Of a stretch of DNA of 64,000 bases, positions 44,687 through 52,945 are shown one piece after another. Numbering within the stretch: the stretch's first letter is position 1; the number at the start of each line of letters is the position of its first letter. A program made the translations under genes and the position numbers. Under the pieces are notes generated by a model. That model made no database searches. It was not told the origin of the DNA and saw only the letters and a list, made by a program, of their open reading frames with translations. The stretch lies in NCBI RefSeq assembly GCF_900177725.1, contig NZ_FXAT01000004.1, positions 682,001 to 746,000 on the forward strand, written 5' to 3'. The DNA comes from Paraburkholderia susongensis (GTDB lineage: Bacteria; Pseudomonadota; Gammaproteobacteria; Burkholderiales; Burkholderiaceae).

Positions 44687-44932
44687 ATGGTTCGAGGAAG
44701 GCACGCTAAGAAGGAAATCGAAATCGCACTGGCCTATGCGGAGAAGCATGGCTGGCGCGTCCAGGACGGTGGGAAAGGTCACGCGTGGGGAAAAATCTAT
44801 TGTCCCTACAAAGACGCGGAGTGTCGTTGCGGAGAGTTCTGTATATCGAGTGTCTGGAGTACGCCGAAGAATCCTGGCAATCACGCCAGGCACTTGCGGC
44901 GCATCGTCGACAACTGCACGGCTCGTCGGTAA
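44687..44932 (+). CDS. Small basic HicA-like protein, candidate toxin
   Basis: An 81-residue protein starting MVRGRHAKKEIEIALAYAEK. It has a GWRV strand, GKGHAWGKIYCP, then CRCGEFCISSVWSTPKNPGN and HARHLRRIVDNC. The pattern (helix, Gly-Trp, a GxH turn, and a C-terminal basic helix after an Asn-His) recalls the HicA dsRBD-like mRNA interferases, but four conserved cysteines are extra. It has a perfect GGAGG Shine-Dalgarno, and the longer open frame upstream runs through the palindrome, so 44687 is preferred. It is followed 64 bases on by an HTH gene. A toxin-antitoxin role is inferred from size, partner and insertion between core genes. Confidence 0.6.
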   Translation: MVRGRHAKKEIEIALAYAEKHGWRVQDGGKGHAWGKIYCPYKDAECRCGEFCISSVWSTPKNPGNHARHLRRIVDNCTARR

Positions 44933-44996
44933 CGAAGGCGTGTGGTGCCGAACATGAAAGGCGAAAACCTGGGCTGAACGAAGTCAGGAGTAACGT

Positions 44997-45521
44997 ATGG
45001 AATATGTGTTCACGTTGAAATACCGGCTCGCAGACGAAGATTGCGAGGCCGACGCAATCGTCGAGCGGTTGGGCGAAGCAGGATGCGACGACGCCACGAT
45101 CGGTGTAGGGCAGCCGGGCCGCCTCGGGTTGCTTTTCTCTCGCGAAGGTGCGTCCGCGCTCGAGGCTGTCGTCAGCGCGCTCAAGGATGTCAAACGCGCG
45201 GTGCCGTCTGCGCGCCTTGTCGAAGCGGGGCCCGATTTCGTTGGTTTGACCGATGTGGCAGAAGTCGCAGGCGTGTCGCGGCAAAACATGCGCAAGCTGA
45301 TGCTGAGCCACGCCACAGACTTTCCGCCGCCGGTACACGAAGGCAGTGCGTCGGTGTGGCATTTGTCCGACGTACTCGAGTGGTTGACCGCGCGCGGTGG
45401 GTACGACATCAAGGCTGACGTGGCGGATGTCGCAAAGCTGGCGAAGCAGATTAATCTTGCCAAGGAGGCGCGCCAGATCGAAACGCGCGTTAGCCGCCAG
45501 CTTGAACACCTCGTGGCGTAA
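44997..45521 (+). CDS. HTH protein, candidate antitoxin/regulator of the preceding gene
   Basis: A 174-residue protein. Residues 1-75 (MEYVFTLKYRLADEDCEADA, then VERLGEAGCDDATIGVGQPG and SALEAVVSALKDVKRAVPSA) look like an alpha/beta ferredoxin-like domain. Residues 80-135 form a helix-turn-helix: FVGLTDVAEVAGVSRQNMRK followed by a wing-like FPPPVHEGSASVWHLSDVLEWL, close to MerR/AlpA-type binding helices. The C-terminus is a coiled basic helix. Domain order and the partner suggest a toxin-neutralising regulator that may bind the upstream palindrome. CAGGAG precedes the ATG. No named family recognised. Confidence 0.65.
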   Translation: MEYVFTLKYRLADEDCEADAIVERLGEAGCDDATIGVGQPGRLGLLFSREGASALEAVVSALKDVKRAVPSARLVEAGPDFVGLTDVAEVAGVSRQNMRKLMLSHATDFPPPVHEGSASVWHLSDVLEWLTARGGYDIKADVADVAKLAKQINLAKEARQIETRVSRQLEHLVA

Positions 45522-45717
45522 GCGTGGTGCGGGCAATGCTGATATGAAAGGAATCAATAGGTGCGCAGCGACCGGTGCAGCAAGCGAAACCCGTGTGGTT
45601 CACGCGCCAGCACACCTTCGGCAGCGCCAGGCGCAAAGCGTTAAAATCGCCCACCGCGTCCGATTTGCTCGCAGCGTTCGGCGTAGGCGTCTCGCCCGTA
45701 AATTTTACGAACGACCG

Positions 45718-45745
45718 TTCACAAATTTTCATTTTGCGCTAAACT
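45718..45745 (+). promoter_or_regulatory. Candidate promoter of the DUF1178 gene
   Basis: TTCACA and TAAACT are separated by 16 nt, ending 22 bases before the ATG. The 246-base gap from the HTH gene otherwise shows nothing convincing. Confidence 0.5.
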
Positions 45746-45767
45746 GGCACGCAAGCCCTGATTCCAC

Positions 45768-46193
45768 ATGAAGGTCCTCGATTTACAGTGTCCGCATGGC
45801 CATCGGTTCGAAGGCTGGTTCGCTTCGGCTGATGACTTCGAATCGCAGCAGTCCCGCAAGCTCGTCGAATGTCCGATCTGCGGCGCGAACGAAGTGAGCC
45901 GTTTGCCGTCGGCGCCGCGCCTGAATCTGTCAGGCGCGACCGACACAAAGGCGCCGGCGGATGCAGGAGAAATGCAGGCGCGTGTCATGCGTGCATTGCG
46001 CGAGGTGCTGGAAAAGACCGAGAACGTGGGCGACCGCTTCGCCGAGGAAGCGCGGCGCATTCACTACAACGAAGCGCCCGCACGCAATATTCGCGGTGTC
46101 ACGACACCGGAAGATGCACGCGCCTTGGTCGAGGAAGGCATCGAAGTGACGCCGCTGCCGATCCCGGCTGCCTTGAAGGAACCGCTGCAATAG
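45768..46193 (+). CDS. DUF1178 family protein
   Basis: A 141-residue cytoplasmic protein. The N-terminus MKVLDLQCPHGHRFEGWFAS with a later VECPICGANEV gives two Cys pairs or Cys/His pairs suggesting a small zinc ribbon. The remainder has EVLEKTENVGDRFAEEARRIH and EGIEVTPLPIP, matching DUF1178, found widely in alpha- and betaproteobacteria without known function. In related genomes I recall it close to the NUDIX gene after nuoN; here the accessory pair lies between. It starts at the first ATG after a clear promoter. Confidence 0.87.
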   Translation: MKVLDLQCPHGHRFEGWFASADDFESQQSRKLVECPICGANEVSRLPSAPRLNLSGATDTKAPADAGEMQARVMRALREVLEKTENVGDRFAEEARRIHYNEAPARNIRGVTTPEDARALVEEGIEVTPLPIPAALKEPLQ

Positions 46194-46240
46194 TGCGGTG
46201 ACTCCTGGCGCCAGGTGGTGGCGGCCAGGAGACACTACGT

Positions 46241-47437
46241 ATGAATCTGGACTATTCCCCCGCTGAAAACGCATTCCGCGCCGACATCCGCGCCTGGCTC
46301 GAAGCGAATCTGCCTCGTGAGCTGAGCGACAAGGTACTCAATCACAAACGTCTTTCCCGCGAAGACTTCGCTGGCTGGCACAAACTGCTCGGCACGCGAG
46401 GCTGGTCAGCAGTCGCGTGGCCGCGCGAATACGGCGGCCCGGGCTGGGATGCGACTCAACGGCATATCTGGGAGGAGGAGTGCGCGCGTATCGGCGCGCC
46501 GACCGTGCTGCCTTTCGGTGTGTCAATGGTGGCGCCTGTGCTGATGAAGTACGGCAACGAGGCGCAGAAGCGTCACTATCTGCCGCGCATTCTCGACGGC
46601 ACGGACTGGTGGTGCCAGGGCTATTCCGAGCCGGGTTCGGGCTCCGACCTCGCGTCGCTGCGCACCCGCGCCGAGCGCGTCGGCGGTCATTACGTGGTCA
46701 ATGGCCAGAAAACCTGGACCACGCTGGGCCAGCACGCCGACATGATGTTCTGTCTCGTGCGCACCGACAGCAGCGCTAAAAAGCAGGAGGGCATCTCTTT
46801 TCTGCTGATCGACATGAAAACGCCGGGCATCACCGTGCGGCCCATCATCACGCTCGACGAAGATCACGAAGTCAACGAAGTGTTTTTCGAAGACGTGAAA
46901 GTGCCGGCCGAGAATCTGGTCGGCGAAGAAAATCGCGGCTGGACGTACGCGAAGTATCTGCTTGGGCATGAGCGCACGGGCATCGCGCGGGTCGGCGCTT
47001 CGAAGCGCGAACTCGTGTTCCTGAAGCGCCTTGCGCTGAATCAGAAAAAGAACGGCAAGCCGTTGTTGCGCGATCCGGTTTTTGCCGCGAAGGTCGCGAA
47101 TCTGGAGATCGAGTTGATGGCGCTCGAAGTTACCGTGCAGCGCGTGGTCGCCAACGAGGCGGGTGGACGCGGACCGGGACCGGAAGCGTCGATGCTGAAA
47201 ATCAAAGGCACCGAAGTGCAGCAGAGCCTCACCGAGTTGATGTTCGAAGCGATCGGGCCGCTCGCCGCGCCGTTCGACGTTCCGTTCCTCGAAGGCGAGC
47301 GCGAGCACAGCCTCACCGCCGCCGACGATGCCGCGCCGCTCGCCGCGTATTACTTCAACTTCCGCAAGACGTCGATTTACGGTGGCTCGAACGAAATTCA
47401 AAAGAACATCATCGCGCAGATGATTCTCGGACTTTGA
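46241..47437 (+). CDS. Acyl-CoA dehydrogenase, first of an adjacent pair
   Basis: A 398-residue flavoprotein. It shows CQGYSEPGSGSDLASLRTRAER (FAD/substrate), the WTTLGQHADMMFCLVRTD and GEENRGWTYAKYLLGHERTG blocks, and the C-terminal TSIYGGSNEIQKNIIAQMIL. The usual catalytic Glu of the MCAD-type YEGT motif is Gly here (YGGS), as in many CaiA/FadE-type subunits. The family forms a trans double bond in acyl-CoA. Ten bases separate it from a second dehydrogenase, suggesting a heteromeric enzyme. Substrate unknown. Confidence 0.87.
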   Translation: MNLDYSPAENAFRADIRAWLEANLPRELSDKVLNHKRLSREDFAGWHKLLGTRGWSAVAWPREYGGPGWDATQRHIWEEECARIGAPTVLPFGVSMVAPVLMKYGNEAQKRHYLPRILDGTDWWCQGYSEPGSGSDLASLRTRAERVGGHYVVNGQKTWTTLGQHADMMFCLVRTDSSAKKQEGISFLLIDMKTPGITVRPIITLDEDHEVNEVFFEDVKVPAENLVGEENRGWTYAKYLLGHERTGIARVGASKRELVFLKRLALNQKKNGKPLLRDPVFAAKVANLEIELMALEVTVQRVVANEAGGRGPGPEASMLKIKGTEVQQSLTELMFEAIGPLAAPFDVPFLEGEREHSLTAADDAAPLAAYYFNFRKTSIYGGSNEIQKNIIAQMILGL

Positions 47438-47447
47438 GGAGCGGCGC

Positions 47448-48575
47448 ATGGACTTCACTTTCAACGACGAACAGCAGCAATTTGCCGACGCGCTGCGCCG
47501 CTATCTGGAGAAGAGCTACGCTTTCGAAGCGCGCCAGGAGATCGTGCGCTCGGAAGCGGGCGTATCGGATGCGCACTGGGCCGCGTTCACTGAACTGGGC
47601 CTGACCGCGTTGCCGGTGCCGGAAGCGCAGGGCGGCTTCAGCGGCGGTCCGATCGACATGCTGGTGGTCATGCAGGAACTTGGCCGCGCGCTGGTCATCG
47701 AGCCATATTGGGCGACTGCGGTCGGTATCGAGGCGCTGCGCATTGCGGGCACGGGCGAGGACGAAGACGCCGCGTTGCTCGAGCGCGCGGCCCAGGGTGA
47801 ATGCAAGCTGGCCGTGGCTTTTCACGAACCACACGCACGCTACGATCTGTTCGAAATTGCCGCGATCGCGAGCGGGCAGGGCGAGCAGCACACGCTAAGC
47901 GGGACGAAATCAGTCGTGCTGCACGGCGCGCAGGCAGATCACTGGATCGTGCCGGCGCGGCTCGATGGCGAGATCGCTCTTTTCGTCGTGGCGCGCGGCG
48001 CGGCCGGCGCGAAGGTCACCGAGTACCGCACGATCGACGGCCAGCGCGCGGCGACGCTCGAATTCAATGGTACGCCCGCCCGCCGGCTCACCGGCAAGCA
48101 CGCGGGCGCGGCGGCGCTCGAGCAGATTGCCGATTACGGCACGCTGTTGCTGTGCGCGGAAGCGATCGGCGCACTCGACGCGCTGAACCACGCCACCGTC
48201 GAGTACACGAAAACGCGCCAGCAGTTCGGGCAGCCTATCGCACGTTTCCAGGCGTTGCAGCATCGCATGGTCGAGATGCTGATTCACGCCGAGCAGGCGC
48301 GTTCCATCACGTATCTCGCCGCAATGCGCTATGCGAGCGAAGATGTCGACGAGCGCCGTCGCGCGATTTCCGCGGCGAAGGTGCGGGTCGGTCAGGCCGC
48401 GCGTTTCGTCGGTCAGCAGGCAGTGCAGTTGCACGGCGGTATGGGTGTGACGAACGAGGTGGCCGCCGCGCATCTGTTCAAGCGTCTCGCCATCATCGAG
48501 ACCACGCTTGGCGACGTCGATCATCATCTCGCGCGGTTCGCCGCGCTTCCCGGCTTCGCCGTCGCCGACGTCTGA
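47448..48575 (+). CDS. Acyl-CoA dehydrogenase, second of the pair
   Basis: A 375-residue flavoprotein, shorter and more diverged than its neighbour. The N-terminal MDFTFNDEQQQFADALRRYL and central LLLCAEAIGALDALNHATVEYTKTR are typical, with QFGQPIARFQALQHRMVEM. The C-terminus has VQLHGGMGVTNEVAAAHLFK and IIETTLGDVDHH. This FadE-like form often pairs with a partner. In actinobacterial steroid catabolism, such adjacent genes make alpha2beta2 enzymes. GAGG stands before the ATG. The start is ten bases after the previous gene. Confidence 0.85.
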   Translation: MDFTFNDEQQQFADALRRYLEKSYAFEARQEIVRSEAGVSDAHWAAFTELGLTALPVPEAQGGFSGGPIDMLVVMQELGRALVIEPYWATAVGIEALRIAGTGEDEDAALLERAAQGECKLAVAFHEPHARYDLFEIAAIASGQGEQHTLSGTKSVVLHGAQADHWIVPARLDGEIALFVVARGAAGAKVTEYRTIDGQRAATLEFNGTPARRLTGKHAGAAALEQIADYGTLLLCAEAIGALDALNHATVEYTKTRQQFGQPIARFQALQHRMVEMLIHAEQARSITYLAAMRYASEDVDERRRAISAAKVRVGQAARFVGQQAVQLHGGMGVTNEVAAAHLFKRLAIIETTLGDVDHHLARFAALPGFAVADV

Positions 48576-48608
48576 TCGGCTCGTTCAACCGGATAAAGGA
48601 GGTGCACG

Positions 48609-49067
48609 ATGGGACTCAGTTTCGAGGACATGGAAGTCGGCACGACGCGGGAAGTCGGCAAGCATACGTTCACGCGTGAAGAAATCGTCGAGTTCGCGCA
48701 GAAGTTCGATCCGCAGCCGTTTCACCTTGACGAAGCCGCGGCGGCCGAATCGCCGTTTCGCGGCCTCGTGGCGAGCGGCTGGCACACCTGCTCGGTGATG
48801 ATGGGCATGCTCGTGCGCAACGTGCTCGCGGGCTCCACGTCGATGGGCTCGCCCGGTATCGACGAGATTCTCTGGCTCAAGCCGGTGCGCGTCGGTGACA
48901 CGATCACGATGATGAACATCGTGGTCGACAAGCGCGTGTCGGGGAGCAAGCCCGATCGCGGCATCGTATCGACGCGCTGGGAAGGCATCAATCAGCACGG
49001 TGAAACGGTGATTACGGTGAGCTCGAAGGGCATGTTCGGGCTGCGTAACCCGGGAGCCGTGGCATGA
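48609..49067 (+). CDS. MaoC-like (R)-hydratase, first of a pair
   Basis: A 152-residue hot-dog-fold protein. The hydratase 2 motif is present as FAQKFDPQPFHLDEAAAA, giving the catalytic Asp and His, followed by FRGLVASGWHTCSVMMG. It would hydrate trans-2-enoyl-CoA to (R)-3-hydroxyacyl-CoA. AAAGGAGG lies upstream of the ATG. The next gene is another MaoC protein whose ATG overlaps this stop (ATGA). They follow the two dehydrogenases in one apparent operon. Confidence 0.88.
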   Translation: MGLSFEDMEVGTTREVGKHTFTREEIVEFAQKFDPQPFHLDEAAAAESPFRGLVASGWHTCSVMMGMLVRNVLAGSTSMGSPGIDEILWLKPVRVGDTITMMNIVVDKRVSGSKPDRGIVSTRWEGINQHGETVITVSSKGMFGLRNPGAVA

Positions 49068-49540
49068 CGGCGAGTGCGGCGCCTATCGCCGCTTTCGGCA
49101 GTGCGGAGGCTTTGCGCTCGCTCGTTGGGGCGGAGCCGCTCGTTAGCGAATGGCTGATCGTCGATCAGGACAGAATCAACCGTTTCGCCGAAGCAACCGG
49201 CGATCATCAATGGATTCACACCGATCCCGAGCGGGCGAGGCGCGAGTCGCCGTTCGGCGGAGCGGTCGCGCATGGCTTTCTGACGCTCTCGTTGATTCCA
49301 GCCTGGCTTGACGAAACGTTGAAGATCGAGCAGCGCATGGGAGTCAACTACGGGTTGAATCGGGTGCGCTTCATGTCGCCGGTGCTCGCCGGTTCGTCGC
49401 TGCGCGGGAAATTCGCGGTGGAATCCGTGAGCGAAGTGGACAACGGCGGCGTGCAGCTCGTGTGGAACGTGACGGTGGAGCGGCAGGGCAGCGAGCGGCC
49501 GGTGTGCGCCGCGGAGTTCATCACGCGGCATTACTTCTAG
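49064..49540 (+). CDS. MaoC-like (R)-hydratase, second of a pair
   Basis: A 158-residue hot-dog protein of the MaoC family. The Asp-His dyad appears in INRFAEATGDHQWIHTDPER, followed by ESPFGGAVAHGFLTLSLIP, a closer match to NodN/PhaJ-type hydratases than the first copy. Both copies retain the catalytic residues, so they need not be a split enzyme, though pairing is possible. It overlaps the previous gene by four bases and ends the block; a terminator follows. Confidence 0.88.
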   Translation: MTASAAPIAAFGSAEALRSLVGAEPLVSEWLIVDQDRINRFAEATGDHQWIHTDPERARRESPFGGAVAHGFLTLSLIPAWLDETLKIEQRMGVNYGLNRVRFMSPVLAGSSLRGKFAVESVSEVDNGGVQLVWNVTVERQGSERPVCAAEFITRHYF

Positions 49541-49563
49541 CGCTTCCACAATGCAGACGCGAT

Positions 49564-49602
49564 AAAAAGCGCGAGCCGGCATGCATGCCGCTCGCGCTTT
49601 TT
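49564..49602. terminator. Terminator after the MaoC pair, bidirectional
   Basis: AAAAAGCGCGAG pairs with CTCGCGCTTTTT, and an inner palindrome CGGCATGCATGCCG lies within the loop. T-runs on both strands also serve the GST gene facing it. Confidence 0.85.
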
Positions 49603-49638
49603 CTTTGCGCCGACCCGTGCCGTCGAGAAGACGAAGAA

Positions 49639-50340
49639 CTAGTGTTTCGCGTACTGCGTGGCGCCGAACAGCACTTCTTTCGCCTTGTCGTCCATCAGCG
49701 GCACGCGGGCGGATGCAAGCACTTCTACGCCACGCACCACCGCCGGCCGCGCGGCAATCTCTTCATGCCAGCGCTTCACGTTCGGGAACGCATCGAGTTC
49801 GACGCCCTGGTTTTTCCACGAGCGCGTCCATGGAAACGCGGCGATGTCCGCGATCGTATAGTCGTTGCCCGCGAGGTAGCGCGTCTTGCCGAGCTGGGTG
49901 TCCATCACACCGTACAGGCGCCGCGTTTCGTTGGTGTAGCGGTTGACCGCGTATTCGATCTGCTCGGGCGCATAGACGCGGAAGTGATGAGTCTGCCCAA
50001 GCATTGGACCGAGGCCGCCCATCTGGAACATCAGCCATTGCAGCACCGAATAGCGCGCGGCCGGATCGGCTGGCAGAAACTTGCCGGTTTTTTCGGCGAG
50101 ATAAATCAGGATCGCACCCGATTCGAATAGCGCGAAGGGCCGGCCATCGGCGCCTTTCGGACCTTCGGAATCGACGATCGCGGGAATCTTGTTGTTGGGA
50201 CTGATCGCGAGAAATTCGGGTTTGAACTGGTCACCTGCACCGATATTCACGCCGTGCACGGTGTAGGGCAGACCCGTCTCCTCGAGCATGATGTGAACCT
50301 TGTGGCCGTTCGGAGTTGCCCAGCTATAGACATCGATCAT
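49639..50340 (-). CDS. Glutathione S-transferase, YfcG/Nu-like
   Basis: A 233-residue GST. The N-terminal MIDVYSWATPNGHKVHIMLE has the TPN active-site motif of the Nu class (YfcG/YghU), with cis-Pro at NNKIPAIVD and the ESGAILIYLAEK glutathione block. The C-terminal helical domain has GNDYTIADIAAFPW. Nu-class GSTs act as disulfide-bond reductases that bind two glutathiones. AAGGAG precedes the ATG. It points away from the ACAD11 operon start and is separated from it by 190 bases, so membership of that operon is unclear. Confidence 0.9.
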   Translation of the reverse strand: MIDVYSWATPNGHKVHIMLEETGLPYTVHGVNIGAGDQFKPEFLAISPNNKIPAIVDSEGPKGADGRPFALFESGAILIYLAEKTGKFLPADPAARYSVLQWLMFQMGGLGPMLGQTHHFRVYAPEQIEYAVNRYTNETRRLYGVMDTQLGKTRYLAGNDYTIADIAAFPWTRSWKNQGVELDAFPNVKRWHEEIAARPAVVRGVEVLASARVPLMDDKAKEVLFGATQYAKH

Positions 50341-50530
50341 CGTGGCTCCTTGTTCGTCAAAGCGGCGCCGCAATGAGGGCGCCGCCATTGCCGAAAATTA
50401 GAGCATAGATCGCGCGATGCTGCTTGCCGTGGCACCGGGCCTTCCTTCCGTGAACGTGCAGCCCCTGGGCCCATCGCAATCGCGAGCATCGACGCTACGT
50501 CAACGACTAGCTCATATCGAGCTGAAAGAC

Positions 50531-51790
50531 TCAACCCCGCGTCACCGGCGTCTCGACGCGAGCCGCCGCGCCTGCATCCATATAACGCGCGAGTTCGAGC
50601 TTGGCGATCGCGTTGCGATGCACTTCATCGGGGCCGTCGGCGAAACGCAGTGTACGCGCCGACGCATACGCATACGCGAGCGGGAAGTCGTCGCTGACGC
50701 CGCCGCCGCCGTGCGCCTGAATCGCCCAGTCGATCACCTGGCACGCCATGTTCGGCGCGACCACCTTGATCATCGCGATCTCGCCGCGCGCGCCTTTGTT
50801 GCCGACGGTGTCCATCATGTATGCGGTCTTCAGCGTGAGCAGGCGAGCCTGTTCGATCATGCAGCGCGCCTCGGCAAGACGCTCCTGCGTAACGCCTTGC
50901 GACGCGACCGGCTTGCCGAACGCAACGCGTTGCAGCGAGCGCTTCGCCATCAGTTCGAGCGCGCGTTCGGCGAGACCAATGAGGCGCATGCAGTGATGGA
51001 TGCGCCCCGGCCCGAGGCGGCCCTGTGCGATCTCGAAGCCGCGCCCCTCGCCGAGCAGCATGTTGGCGACGGGCACGCGCACGTTGTCGAGCGTGATCTC
51101 CATGTGGCCGTGCGGCGCGTCGTCGTAGCCGAATACGGTGAGCGGCCGGTGCACGGTGATGCCGGTGGCGTCGGCGGGAACGAGGATCATCGACTGTTGC
51201 TGATGGCGCGGCGCCTCGGGATCGGTCTTGCCCATCACGATATAGACCTTGCAGCGCGGATCGCCCGCGCCCGAGGACCACCACTTGTGACCATTGATTA
51301 CGTAGTAGTCGCCATCGCGCACGATGCTGGTCTGGATATTGGTCGCATCCGACGATGCCACTTCCGGCTCCGTCATCAGGAACGCGGAACGTATCTGGCC
51401 CTGGAGCAGCGGTTCGAGCCACTCGCGCTTGTTGTCCTCGCTGCCGTAGCGTTCGATCGTCTCCATGTTGCCGGTGTCGGGCGCATTGCAGTTGAACACC
51501 TCCGGTGCCCACGGCACGCGGCCCATGATTTCGCACAGCGGCGCGTATTCGAGATTCGTCAGCCCGGCGCCGCGCTCCGATTGCGGCAGAAACAGATTCC
51601 ACAGGCCGGCGTCGCGCGCCTTCTGTTTGAGCTGCTCGATCAATTCGGTCGGCAGCCACGCATTGCCGTTCTGGCGGTTGCGCGCAATTTCCGCATAGAA
51701 CGCCTGCTCGTTCGGATAAATGTGCTCGTCGAAGAAGGCGAGCAGCTTCTCGCGTAATGCCTGGACCTTCGGGGTGTAATCGAAATTCAT
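50531..51790 (-). CDS. Acyl-CoA dehydrogenase, ACAD10/11 type
   Basis: A 419-residue dehydrogenase. The family marks are MNFDYTPKVQALREKLLAFF, LMTEPEVASSDATNIQTSI, INGHKWWSSGAGDPRCKVY and the C-terminal RFADGPDEVHRNAIAKLEL, with Asp in place of the usual YEGT Glu region. This is the ACAD11-like group, which in humans is fused to an APH kinase domain. Here the kinase is the gene just upstream (28 bases away). Such pairs handle 4-hydroxyacyl-CoA through a 4-phosphoryl intermediate. A GAGG stands near the ATG. Confidence 0.88.
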   Translation of the reverse strand: MNFDYTPKVQALREKLLAFFDEHIYPNEQAFYAEIARNRQNGNAWLPTELIEQLKQKARDAGLWNLFLPQSERGAGLTNLEYAPLCEIMGRVPWAPEVFNCNAPDTGNMETIERYGSEDNKREWLEPLLQGQIRSAFLMTEPEVASSDATNIQTSIVRDGDYYVINGHKWWSSGAGDPRCKVYIVMGKTDPEAPRHQQQSMILVPADATGITVHRPLTVFGYDDAPHGHMEITLDNVRVPVANMLLGEGRGFEIAQGRLGPGRIHHCMRLIGLAERALELMAKRSLQRVAFGKPVASQGVTQERLAEARCMIEQARLLTLKTAYMMDTVGNKGARGEIAMIKVVAPNMACQVIDWAIQAHGGGGVSDDFPLAYAYASARTLRFADGPDEVHRNAIAKLELARYMDAGAAARVETPVTRG

Positions 51791-51818
51791 CTGGGACCTC
51801 GCGAATAAGGGACTGCGG

Positions 51819-52925
51819 CTAGTGGACCTTCTGCGCGTAGCGCCAGGCCAGTTCGGCCATCGGTTTCGCGCGACGGCCGGCGTCGAGTGCCTGCGCGCTC
51901 GACGCGGTGCCGTCGACAACGCGCTTCATGATTCCTTGCAGAATCGCGGCGATGCGGAACATGTTGTACGCCAGATAGAAATTCCAGTCGCCCTGAATCT
52001 CGAAGCCGGTACGCTTGCAATAACGTTCGACATACTGCGCTTCGTCAGGAATACCGAGGCTTGCCCAATCGAGCCCCGCGATGCCGCGGAACTGCCCCGG
52101 GTCGACATGCCACGCCATGCAGTGATAGGCGAAGTCGGCGAGCGGATCGCCGAGCGTGGACAGCTCCCAGTCGAGCACCGCGAGCACGCGCGGCTCGTTG
52201 CGCGCAAAGATCAGATTGTCGAGCCGGTAGTCGCCATGCACGATCGAAGTGCGGCCGCCCGTTTCAGCCGGCATATGCTGTGGCAGCCATTCGATCAGGC
52301 GCTGCATCGCGTCGATCGGCTCGGTTTCGGAAGCGAGATATTGCTTGCTCCAGCGTCCGATCTGGCGCGCGAAGTAATTGCCGGGCTTGCCGTAGTCGGC
52401 GAGGCCTGTGGCTTGAACGTCGACACTATGCAAGGCCGCGATCACGCGGTTCATTTCATCGTAGATCGCTGCGCGTTCGCCGGCCGTCATGCCGGGTAGC
52501 GACTGGTCCCACAGCACGCGGCCTTCCACGAACTCCATCACGTAGAACGCGCGGCCGATCACGCTTTCGTCCTCGCACAGCGCGAGCATTTGCGCGACCG
52601 GCACGTCGGTGCCGGCAAGCGCGTGCATCACGCGGTATTCGCGTTCGATCGCATGGGCGGAAGGCAGCAGCTTCGCGGCGGGCCCGGGCTTCGCGCGCAT
52701 CACGTACGAGCGCGACGGCGTAATCAGCTTGAAGGTGGGATTGGACTGGCCGCCCGCGAATTGCTCGAGCGTGAGTGGCCCCGCGAATCCGTCGACGTGG
52801 CGGGTCAGCCACGCGGTGAGCGCGTCGTTGTCGAAGCGTTGCCGCTCGTTCACCGGGCGCGTGCCCTCGAAAGCCGAATAGTCCTGTCCGCGTGCGGGTT
52901 CGCCGGTCTGCGTGGCTTGCGCCAT
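51819..52925 (-). CDS. Phosphotransferase (APH fold), ACAD11/LvaA-like acyl-CoA kinase
   Basis: A 368-residue kinase-like protein. Early QFAGGQSNPTFKLITPSRSY forms the ATP loop; YVMRAKPG gives the Lys; the catalytic loop is SIVHGDYRLDNLIF and the metal motif VLDWELSTLGDPLADFAY. The sequence is closer to the N-terminal kinase domain of ACAD10/11 than to antibiotic kinases, and it adjoins an ACAD11-type dehydrogenase. In the Lva pathway, LvaA phosphorylates the 4-hydroxyl of 4-hydroxyacyl-CoA. It is probably that activity here. Not a resistance gene on this evidence. Confidence 0.85.
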   Translation of the reverse strand: MAQATQTGEPARGQDYSAFEGTRPVNERQRFDNDALTAWLTRHVDGFAGPLTLEQFAGGQSNPTFKLITPSRSYVMRAKPGPAAKLLPSAHAIEREYRVMHALAGTDVPVAQMLALCEDESVIGRAFYVMEFVEGRVLWDQSLPGMTAGERAAIYDEMNRVIAALHSVDVQATGLADYGKPGNYFARQIGRWSKQYLASETEPIDAMQRLIEWLPQHMPAETGGRTSIVHGDYRLDNLIFARNEPRVLAVLDWELSTLGDPLADFAYHCMAWHVDPGQFRGIAGLDWASLGIPDEAQYVERYCKRTGFEIQGDWNFYLAYNMFRIAAILQGIMKRVVDGTASSAQALDAGRRAKPMAELAWRYAQKVH

Positions 52926-52945
52926 ATGTCTCCTCCAGTTCGGGT

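Noticed and set aside
45544..45771. Small ORF between the HTH gene and DUF1178
   Set aside because: Arg/His-rich composition, no Shine-Dalgarno, and it overlaps the DUF1178 promoter.
51819..52925. Aminoglycoside resistance kinase
   Set aside because: APH fold only. Sequence and the neighbouring ACAD11 gene fit an acyl-CoA kinase better.
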